Assembly: GCF_000359125.1 (NCBI RefSeq)
Contig: NZ_CAAF010000039.1
Span: 1-34,325, forward strand
Source: Mesorhizobium sp. STM 4661
Lineage (GTDB): Bacteria; Pseudomonadota; Alphaproteobacteria; Rhizobiales; Rhizobiaceae
Direction of reading: 5' to 3'
DNA length: 34,325 bases
Of the stretch, positions 28,737-34,325 are shown piece after piece. The notes under the pieces were generated by a model. The model was not told the DNA's origin. It worked only from the letters and a program-made list of their open reading frames with translations, and did no database searches. Numbering within the stretch: the stretch's first letter is position 1; the number at the start of each line of letters is the position of its first letter. The position numbers and the translations under genes were made by a program.

Positions 28737-28841
28737 GGCTCAATATAGAGACTTGGCCATGCAGTTGGGAGGGGTGTGACGGCCAGAACGCGGCCAAAGC
28801 GTGGTTTTTCTTTCGAATGGTTTCGACAACAGTCGATTGTT

Positions 28842-29036
28842 CTAACCGCGCCGCAGGCTGACCAGCAGCACGAAGCCGACGCCGTTCTTCTTCAGCGCTG
28901 GCGCCTCGATCGTCGAGCCGGTGTCGGCGCGCATCATCGGCACCGCCAGAACCGGCGCTGAAAGCACCGTCAGGATAAGCGCCGCCCGCGGCAGGAGCCG
29001 AAGGGTTTTGAGGGCGTTGGCGACGATGCGGTTCAT
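28842..29036 (-). CDS. Small exported or membrane protein, hypothetical
   Basis: A 64-residue frame with a basic start and a hydrophobic core (AALILTVLSAPVLAVPMM), i.e. a signal peptide or single membrane segment, then a short polar tail ending in a second hydrophobic patch. The ATG at 29036 has GAGAGAG about 13 nt upstream. It follows the 52-residue gene by 35 nt. It is not recognised; whether it is truly expressed is uncertain. Confidence 0.4.
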   Translation of the reverse strand: MNRIVANALKTLRLLPRAALILTVLSAPVLAVPMMRADTGSTIEAPALKKNGVGFVLLVSLRRG

Positions 29037-29071
29037 GGCTTTTGCTTTTCTCTCTCGAGGTCTTTGTCGGT

Positions 29072-29230
29072 TCAGGGGCGAAAATGGTTCACGCAAACGA
29101 ACCGGCAGGCGTTGGAACTGGCTACATCCCAGGAGCGGGCCGGGCGGCCTGCCTCGGCGACGAGGATGGCGAAGAACATTCCGAACAGGCTCAGCAGCAG
29201 GCAGACGATGGTGAAGCGGCGAGCGAGCAT
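29072..29230 (-). CDS. Small single-pass membrane protein, hypothetical
   Basis: A 52-residue frame with a good ribosome site (AAGGAGA, 10 nt before ATG). Residues 6-27 (FTIVCLLLSLFGMFFAILVA) form one membrane helix; the tail has two cysteines (NACRFVCVN). The ribosome site and hydrophobicity make it more credible than a random frame of this size. No family is recognised. It forms a pair with the 64-residue gene downstream. Confidence 0.5.
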   Translation of the reverse strand: MLARRFTIVCLLLSLFGMFFAILVAEAGRPARSWDVASSNACRFVCVNHFRP

Positions 29231-29360
29231 TTGCGTGGTGTCTCCTTCAACACGCATGAAAATGCCCTGATGCAACTGAACCGGCTCTGATGCCGGCGTT
29301 CATCTGCGGTTCAAATTGATTGACGGTATCTTGATGCGGTGTCGTTTGTCGGCGCAAAAG

Positions 29361-29393
29361 AAAACGGAGCCCAAATGGCCCCGTTTTTTTACT
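29361..29393. terminator. Bidirectional intrinsic terminator
   Basis: AAAACGG-A-GCC / GGC-C-CCGTTTT forms a stem with loop CAAAT and is followed on the plus strand by a T run. On the minus strand it lies 19 nt after the DUF2147-like gene and is followed by TTTTCTTTT, so it probably ends that transcript. Confidence 0.75.
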
Positions 29394-29411
29394 CCCGCAG
29401 GATGCGAACGA

Positions 29412-29756
29412 TCAGAGCTTGTGCCAGGTCTGGCTCTTGCAGATCAGTCCGCCGAGGACGCAGCCGCTCATCTTGAGCGAGGCTCCGGAAAGCGAGGCCT
29501 TGCCGGCATAGGTCTTGTCGGTTTCCGGGTCGGTTATGCTGCCCGCGTATTTGTTGGCGCCGGAGACCTTGAACGAACCGATGCGCTTGCCGGCAAACTT
29601 GCCCGACTGCAGCGTGATGGAGAATCCCCCTCCGCCGCCGGCGATGGCGGCAGTCGCGCCGGATTGCGTTTTCCAGTTGCCTTCGATCGGATCGGCCCAC
29701 GCCGCGCCGGCCATGATCAATGTGGCCGCGAGGGCCAAGCTTGCTTTTCGAAACAT
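29412..29756 (-). CDS. Small exported protein, DUF2147-like
   Basis: A 114-residue protein with a signal peptide (residues 1-21, IMAGAAWA-DP). The mature part begins DPIEGNWKTQSGATAAI and continues with GKRIGSFKV, TDPETDKTYAGKASLSG and SGCVLGGLICKSQTWHKL, the pattern of DUF2147 proteins (one lipocalin-like beta domain with a final Cys-x-Gly and W). The ATG at 29756 is chosen for the strong AGGGAGGA before it. The role is unknown; it is followed by an intrinsic terminator. Confidence 0.8.
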   Translation of the reverse strand: MFRKASLALAATLIMAGAAWADPIEGNWKTQSGATAAIAGGGGGFSITLQSGKFAGKRIGSFKVSGANKYAGSITDPETDKTYAGKASLSGASLKMSGCVLGGLICKSQTWHKL

Positions 29757-30228
29757 GTTTTTCCTCCCTGTGGGCACCAGGCCGGTATTCCACCCCGCCA
29801 GTCTGCTTCTTACGCAAACGTAAGCTAATCCACCTCCCGGCAAAACAAAAGCGGCGCCGCAGCGGAAGACTTCAGGATTTTCTCAATGCCCCGAACCGGT
29901 CTTGCCAGCGAAGATATGAAATGATCCGCAAACTGCCTTTGTTCTCCGTGGTTAGCGGAGTGTTGATCCGCACCTCGCGAATTTTCATCAAATTTGCCGG
30001 GAATCCGCGCGATTGCTGGCTTTGTATCCTTAACGAATTTCGGCGTTTACCTCTTGTTTTAGCTTTGTTTTCCTCAAATTAAGCACGCCATTTAACGACG
30101 GATTCAAGGCTGCGCTTCATTCTCGAAAGCATCGAAAGAGCGGCCACTCCCAAGGGTTATCAACGGACACCTGGGACGAAACGAGGCTGCTCTCGGGAGC
30201 CTGACAGGGGCCAGAACAGGGGATTGAA
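29757..30228. other. Gene-free stretch, AT-richer upstream region
   Basis: This 472-bp gap contains no convincing gene. The first part holds the ribosome site and leader of the minus-strand DUF2147-like gene. The segment 29980-30105 is clearly richer in A/T than its surroundings (TTGTTTTAGCTTTG, TTAACGAATTT) and is the likely promoter region of the Sel1-like gene downstream. I see no clear -35/-10 pair. Confidence 0.5.
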
Positions 30229-30495
30229 ATGGCACGTTTTGAAATGCTTGAAGCCGGCTTCGGCGCCATGGGGGCAACTGCCCAGGCCGACATTCTTTTC
30301 GAACTGGGCATGATGTATGCGACCGGCCGCGATTGCGAGACCGATGTCGTCGCCGCCCACAAATGGTTCAATATCGCCGCCATCAAGGGCTCGGTCCGCG
30401 CCGCGGAACTGCGTTCGGAATTGTCGGCGGCGATGTCGAAGGTCGAGATCGCCAGGGCGCTGCGTGAAGCCCGCGAATGGATGACGATGCACTGA
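30229..30495 (+). CDS. Small Sel1-repeat-like protein
   Basis: An 88-residue cytoplasmic protein, all helical. The central segment FELGMMYATGRDCETDVVAAHKWFNIAAIKGS matches one Sel1-type repeat (LG.mY..G......A..W...AA..G), followed by a helix SAAMSKVEIARALREAREWM. Sel1 repeats mediate protein-protein contacts; this is a single-repeat form conserved in rhizobia, as far as I recall. AGGGG precedes the ATG. A long untranslated stretch follows, ending in a strong terminator. Confidence 0.75.
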   Translation: MARFEMLEAGFGAMGATAQADILFELGMMYATGRDCETDVVAAHKWFNIAAIKGSVRAAELRSELSAAMSKVEIARALREAREWMTMH

Positions 30496-30698
30496 GTTTT
30501 CAGGGGCACTGAGCCAATCAGGCACCGAGAACAACGACAGGGACGCTCCAGGTCAAGACCACGCTAGACGGTCGGACGGGCAAGAAAGGCCGCGCAAGAC
30601 GGCCGAACAAGGCAAAACAAGAACGCGGGTCAAGCTGCGCGACGGACAGGGAAGGCGAGCGGGGTTTCGGGCGCGGGAGCGCTCGGCTCGATCGACAG

Positions 30699-30737
30699 AA
30701 GCCGCGACCGGCCGGAACAAGGCCGGCGCGGCTTTTG
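30699..30737 (+). terminator. Strong intrinsic terminator 200 bp after the Sel1-like gene
   Basis: AAGCCGCG-A-CCGGCC pairs with GGCCGG-CGCGGCTT (14 bp with one bulged A) around loop GGAACAA, followed by TTTTGCGTTT. It ends a transcript reading on the plus strand: either a long 3' UTR of the Sel1-like gene or a separate small RNA. The stretch 30496-30698 before it holds no gene. Confidence 0.8.
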
Positions 30738-30744
30738 CGTTTCA

Positions 30745-30793
30745 GACCATGATCCCAAAAAGTGGAAACCGGTTTTTGGAAGAGATCATGGTC
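30745..30793. repeat. 49-bp palindromic repeat (family B)
   Basis: Outer arms GACCATGATC and GATCATGGTC identical to those of the copy at 766-814, inner stem CCAAAAA / TTTTTGG. It lies just after the terminator in the 432-bp gap before the ABC binding protein gene. Confidence 0.85.
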
Positions 30794-30927
30794 AAACAGA
30801 AACGTTGCAGGCCCAATCGAGTGCGGCCGATGCGCCTAGACAGGCTCAATGAACGATGAGATTCTCCCGCCACTCTGGAAGAGGCGCGGCCGGGACGGCC
30901 GCGCGAGAGTGGAGGAGTTGTATCACC

Positions 30928-32049
30928 ATGAAAAAATTGGGTATTTTGAACGCGGCCATAGTTGGCCTGATGATGAGCGCGCCGGTCGCCTTCGCCGACG
31001 ACATCACCTTTTCGGTGGTCGGACCGATGACCGGACAGCTTGCCACCATCGGTGATCAGTTCAAGCAGGGCGCGCAAGCCGCCGCCGACGCGATCAACGC
31101 GGCAGGCGGCGTCGACGGCCGCCAGATCAAGCTCGACATCGAGGACGACCAGTGCGATCCGAAGCAGGCGGTCTCGGTCGCCAACCGCATCGTCGCCGAC
31201 GGCGTCAAGTTCATCGATGGCCATGCCTGCTCAGGCTCGAGCATCCCGGCCTCCGCGGTCTATGCCGAGGCCGGCGCGCTGATGATGAGCCCGGCTTCGT
31301 CGAACCCTGTACTGACCGATGCGGCGGCAACGGCCGGCTGGTCGACGATCATGCGCCTCTATACGCGCGACGATGCCCAGGGCGCCTTCATCGGCCCATG
31401 GATCGCCAAGAAATATGCCGGCAAGAACGTCGTCGTCTTGCACGACAAGAGCGCCTACGGACAGGGCGTGGCCGATGCCGTCAAGGCAACGATGAACGCC
31501 GGCGGCCTCAAGGAGGTCATGTATGAAGGCATCAACGCCGGCGAGAAGGACTATGCAGCGCTCGTCACCAAGTTGAAGGAGCTGAAGGCGGATGTGGTCT
31601 ATTTCGGCGGCTATCACCCCGAGGCCGGCCTCATCCTGCGCCAGTCGGCGGAACAGAACCTCAAGTTCCAGCTCATCATGCCTGACTCGATCGCCTCGCC
31701 GGAATTCTGGCAGGTTGCCGGCCCGGCCGGCGAAGGCACCATGTTCGTCTTCCCGTCGGATCCGCAGGCAAAGCCCGAAGCCAAGGAAGCCATCGAAAAG
31801 ATCAAGGCCGGCGGCTTCGTGCCCGAGGGCTTCACCCTGTTCTCCTACGCCGTGATCCAGGCCTTCGCCGAAGGCATCAAGCGCGCCGGCAGCGACGATC
31901 CTGTCAAGGTCGCCGAAGCATTGAAGAACGGCACGCCGATCAGCACGGTGGTCGGTTCGGTTACCTTCGACGAGAAGGGCGACTTGAAGAACGCCAGCTA
32001 CGACATCAACCAGTGGCACGACGGCAAATACGCGCCGATCCAGCCGTAA
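30928..32049 (+). CDS. Branched-chain amino-acid type ABC transporter substrate-binding protein
   Basis: A 373-residue periplasmic binding protein of the LivJ/LivK (HAAT) family. The signal peptide ends AFA-DD (residue 23). The mature N-terminus ITFSVVGPMTGQLATIGDQF is the family signature, and FIDGHACSGSSIPASAVYAE continues the ligand pocket region. It feeds an ABC importer whose membrane and ATPase genes are not in this window. The ATG at 30928 is chosen for the signal peptide and the GGAGGAG before it. It is followed by a strong terminator and so is probably a single-gene transcript. The ligand may be leucine/isoleucine/valine or another amino acid. Confidence 0.93.
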   Translation: MKKLGILNAAIVGLMMSAPVAFADDITFSVVGPMTGQLATIGDQFKQGAQAAADAINAAGGVDGRQIKLDIEDDQCDPKQAVSVANRIVADGVKFIDGHACSGSSIPASAVYAEAGALMMSPASSNPVLTDAAATAGWSTIMRLYTRDDAQGAFIGPWIAKKYAGKNVVVLHDKSAYGQGVADAVKATMNAGGLKEVMYEGINAGEKDYAALVTKLKELKADVVYFGGYHPEAGLILRQSAEQNLKFQLIMPDSIASPEFWQVAGPAGEGTMFVFPSDPQAKPEAKEAIEKIKAGGFVPEGFTLFSYAVIQAFAEGIKRAGSDDPVKVAEALKNGTPISTVVGSVTFDEKGDLKNASYDINQWHDGKYAPIQP

Positions 32050-32066
32050 TCGCTGACGTCGGATCG

Positions 32067-32096
32067 AAATGGCCGGGCTTGCCCCGGCCATTTTCA
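32067..32096 (+). terminator. Intrinsic terminator of the ABC binding protein gene
   Basis: AAATGGCCGGG pairs with CCCGGCCATTT (11 bp) around loop CTTGC, followed by a short T run. It lies 18 nt after the stop codon. Confidence 0.85.
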
Positions 32097-32152
32097 TTTC
32101 GAGGCAATGTATTGTTGGCCAGCGCCTCGCCTGGAAGATCGCGATGTGGCGC

Positions 32153-34168
32153 TCAGTCGTGGGCTTGCTCGGCAAAGCGCACCAGCACGGTCCCATCGGT
32201 GACCTGCGTCCCCTCCGCCGCGATCTCGGCGATCACTCCATCATGCGGCGCGGAGATCGTGTGCTCCATCTTCATCGCTTCCAGGATCAGCAGCGGCTGG
32301 CCCTTGATGACGGCCTCGCCCTTTGCCGCGCGCACCAGCTTGACCAGACCGGGCATCGGCGCGCGCAGGCTGCCGGAAGCAGCTACGGCTTCCTCGGCCC
32401 TCGCCAGCGGATCCGGCACGGCAAAACTGTAGCCTATGGCGCCTTCGAACACGGTGACGTGGCCGGGCCAGCGAGCGAGGCGAGGGCGCTGTCCCCAAGC
32501 TTCCCCCTTCTCCCCGTCACTATACGGGGAGAAGGTGCCGGCAGGCGGATGAGGGGCGGCGCTGCCCGTTGAAAATTGGTCCAGAACAACCTCGAACCGC
32601 CCGTCCGGCCGCACCGAGACACGCGCGAGAATATCATCCTCGCCATAGCGCAGCCGCGTGCGTTGCGCGATCGTGTGGAAATGCGCATAGCCGGCAAGTG
32701 CCGACCACGGGTCGTCGGACTGTGCCTGAGCCCCGGCGCCGGACGCCGCAAGGGCTGCCGCGGCAATAGTCTCGCCGCTCGGCGGCGGAACCGCGGTCAA
32801 CTTCTCCTGGTGTCGGCCGATCAGGCCGGTGTCGACATCGCCGGCGGCAAAATCCGCATCAGTGGCGAGGGCCGCCAGAAAGGCGGTGTTGACGGTCGAG
32901 CCGGCGATCTCGGTTTGCGAAAGGGCTGTTCCCAGTGCTTCGAGCGCTGCTTGCCGATCCTTGCCGTGGACGACCAGCTTGGCGATCATCGGATCGTAGA
33001 AGGGCGAGATGGCATCGCCAGCCCGCACCCCGGTCTCGATGCGCATGCTGGCGCCTTCCGGGGCGGCATCGGGAAATTTCAGATGATGCAAGGTGCCCGT
33101 TGCCGGCAAGAAACCCTTTGCCGCGTCCTCGGCATAGAGGCGCGCCTCGAAGGCGTGGCCTGAGAGCTGGATCTCGCTTTGCGTCTTGGGCAGCTTTTCG
33201 CCGGTCGCCACCTTGAGCTGCCACTCGACCAGGTCGATGCCGGTGACCATTTCGGTGACGGGGTGCTCGACCTGCAGGCGGGTGTTCATTTCCATGAACC
33301 AGAAGCGGTCGGCTTTCAGCCCTTGCGAGGCATCGACGATGAATTCGATGGTGCCGGCGCCGGAATAGTGGATTGCCTTGGCGGCCTTGACCGCCGCCTC
33401 GGTCATCGCCTTGCGCAGCGCCGCCGTCATGCCGGGTGCGGGCGCTTCCTCGATCACCTTCTGGTGGCGGCGCTGTGCCGAGCAGTCGCGCTCGTAGAGA
33501 TGCACGGCATTGCCGAAATTGTCGCCAAACACCTGCACTTCGATGTGGCGTGGCTTGTCGACATATTTTTCGACCAGCACGCGGTCGTCACCGAAGGCGG
33601 CCTTGGCCTCGCGCCGCGCGCCCGACAGCGCTTCGGAAAAATCGTCGGGATGTTCGACCCGCCGCATGCCCTTGCCGCCGCCACCGGCGCGCGCCTTGAT
33701 CAGGACGGGATAGCCGATCTCGCGCGCCTTTGAGGCGAGCAGCACGATCTCCTGCGCTTCGCCGTGGTAGCCCGGCACGACCGGCACGCCGGCCTTTTCC
33801 ATCAGTCGCTTGGCGGCGTCCTTCAGCCCCATGGCGCGGATCGAGGCGGCCGACGGCCCGATGAAGACGAGGCCTGCCGCCACCACCTGGTCGACGAAGT
33901 CGGGGTTTTCCGACAGAAAACCGTAGCCGGGGTGGATGGCTTCGGCGCCCGCCGCTTTCGCTGCCGCGATGATCTTGTCGCCGCGCAGATAGCTTTCGCC
34001 GACAGGCGAGGCGCCGATATGCATCGCCTCGTCGGCCATCTCGACATGCAGGGCCTGGGCGTCGGCATCCGAATAGACGGCGACCGTACGCACACCCAGC
34101 TTGCGCGCCGTGCGGATGATGCGGCAAGCGATCTCGCCGCGATTGGCAATCAGGATCTTGCCGAACAT
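32153..34168 (-). CDS. mccA: Biotin-dependent acyl-CoA carboxylase alpha subunit, probably methylcrotonyl-CoA carboxylase
   Basis: A 671-residue fusion of biotin carboxylase and biotin carrier domains. The N-terminus MFGKILIANRGEIACRII begins the biotin carboxylase domain; the ATP-grasp glycine-rich loop (KARAGGGGKGMRRV) and the catalytic MEMNTRLQVEHPVTE follow. The biotin attachment motif AMKMEHT has Lys633, 38 residues from the end. The AMKMEHT form is that of methylcrotonyl-CoA (leucine catabolism) rather than propionyl-CoA carboxylases, so mccA is the best guess. GGAGGTCCC precedes the ATG. The beta subunit is expected upstream, outside the window. A rhizobial palindromic repeat lies in frame between the two catalytic parts. 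Confidence 0.92.
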   Translation of the reverse strand: MFGKILIANRGEIACRIIRTARKLGVRTVAVYSDADAQALHVEMADEAMHIGASPVGESYLRGDKIIAAAKAAGAEAIHPGYGFLSENPDFVDQVVAAGLVFIGPSAASIRAMGLKDAAKRLMEKAGVPVVPGYHGEAQEIVLLASKAREIGYPVLIKARAGGGGKGMRRVEHPDDFSEALSGARREAKAAFGDDRVLVEKYVDKPRHIEVQVFGDNFGNAVHLYERDCSAQRRHQKVIEEAPAPGMTAALRKAMTEAAVKAAKAIHYSGAGTIEFIVDASQGLKADRFWFMEMNTRLQVEHPVTEMVTGIDLVEWQLKVATGEKLPKTQSEIQLSGHAFEARLYAEDAAKGFLPATGTLHHLKFPDAAPEGASMRIETGVRAGDAISPFYDPMIAKLVVHGKDRQAALEALGTALSQTEIAGSTVNTAFLAALATDADFAAGDVDTGLIGRHQEKLTAVPPPSGETIAAAALAASGAGAQAQSDDPWSALAGYAHFHTIAQRTRLRYGEDDILARVSVRPDGRFEVVLDQFSTGSAAPHPPAGTFSPYSDGEKGEAWGQRPRLARWPGHVTVFEGAIGYSFAVPDPLARAEEAVAASGSLRAPMPGLVKLVRAAKGEAVIKGQPLLILEAMKMEHTISAPHDGVIAEIAAEGTQVTDGTVLVRFAEQAHD
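32502..32556. repeat. Palindromic repeat (family C) inside the carboxylase gene
   Basis: On the minus strand it reads CCCCTCATCCGCCTGCCGGC, ACCTTCTCCCCGTATAGTGA, CGGGGAGAAGG, i.e. a hairpin CCTTCTCCCCG / CGGGGAGAAGG of a type I know as a very common rhizobial intergenic repeat. Here it is translated as PHPPAGTFSPYSDGEKGEA (about residues 537-556) without breaking the frame. Confidence 0.8.
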
Positions 34169-34216
34169 GGGACCTCCGCGAGCGAGGATTGGACTCTACG
34201 GACAGCAAGACGCTTG

Positions 34217-34288
34217 AACACCCCCTCTGTCCTGCCGGACATCTCCCCCGCAAGGGGGGAGATTGGATGTCCCGCCCGCCTTCGCCAA
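34217..34288. repeat. Mosaic palindromic repeat (family A), single copy upstream of the carboxylase gene
   Basis: Core 34218-34265 has the usual CCCCCTCTGTCCTGCCGGAC flank and GCAAG loop, followed by the CGCCTTCGCCAA segment. The partner arm, if present, would lie beyond the window edge. Nothing else can be identified in 34169-34325. Confidence 0.85.
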
Positions 34289-34325
34289 CCATCAACGCTG
34301 TAAGGTGAGCGACACGGCGAAGCTG

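Noticed and set aside
29720..30082. A 120-codon plus-strand frame
   Set aside because: It begins antisense to the DUF2147-like gene, has erratic composition and no ribosome site or family resemblance.
30079..30095. Possible CtrA site (TTAA...TTAA) upstream of the Sel1-like gene
   Set aside because: The spacing is nine bases rather than seven and the region is generally AT-rich.
32480..32580. Frameshift or pseudogene in the carboxylase gene
   Set aside because: The frame is open across the repeat and the biotin motif downstream is intact, so it is treated as a functional gene with an insertion.

Overview
The window looks like a chromosomal core region of an alphaproteobacterium of the order Hyphomicrobiales, most likely Mesorhizobium or a close relative. 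This is an inference from three things: high GC with strong third-position bias, the rhizobial gene order (feuQ, cycHJKL, degP, response regulator/kinase, glnE, PleC-like kinase, pepN), and several families of short GC-rich palindromic repeats typical of rhizobial intergenic DNA. I see no rRNA, tRNA, CRISPR array, phage, transposase or conjugation gene. It reads as a housekeeping region rather than an island.

Layout. 1-766 is the 3' end of a PhoQ/FeuQ-type sensor kinase, followed by a small lipoprotein. 1523-5557 is the four-gene cytochrome c maturation operon ccmI-ccmE-ccmF-ccmH (cycHJKL). 5695-7248 is a periplasmic DegP-type protease. 7695-12817 is a tightly packed OmpR-type regulator, sensor kinase and glnE unit, followed by an exported EF-hand protein. 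13660-15981 (minus) is a PleC-like PAS histidine kinase whose upstream region holds three GANTC sites and a near-consensus CtrA box. 16163-18808 (minus) is aminopeptidase N.

Then come a DMT-family permease (with a small apparent gene fragment just upstream), an XRE/MmyB-type regulator, a family 4 uracil-DNA glycosylase, a secreted protein of unknown function, ETF-ubiquinone oxidoreductase, a DUF922 putative metalloprotease, a membrane-anchored EEP-family phosphodiesterase, AMP nucleosidase, two very small membrane or secreted ORFs, a DUF2147-like exported protein, a small Sel1-like protein, a branched-chain amino-acid type ABC binding protein and, on the minus strand, a biotin-dependent carboxylase alpha subunit that is probably methylcrotonyl-CoA carboxylase.

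How the genes work together. The first half is themed on the envelope: haem attachment to c-type cytochromes in the periplasm, periplasmic protein quality control, and two-component sensing next to it. GlnE adds nitrogen control of glutamine synthetase. ETF-QO and the methylcrotonyl-CoA carboxylase, together with the amino-acid binding protein, fit oxidation of branched-chain amino acids, although they are not in one operon here.

The most noticeable non-coding content is repeats. A mosaic element with core GATCTCCCCC...GGGGGAGAT occurs as paired inverted copies in five intergenic regions, plus one single copy. A 49-bp palindrome family occurs at least four times (twice in tandem), plus one shorter relative. 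A third rhizobial palindrome lies in frame inside the carboxylase gene. I did not find a wholly new system. The best leads are the cell-cycle style promoter of the PleC-like kinase, the protein-coding repeat insertion, the duplicated 3' end of the ETF-QO gene, and a possible small RNA or structured 3' UTR at 30496-30740.
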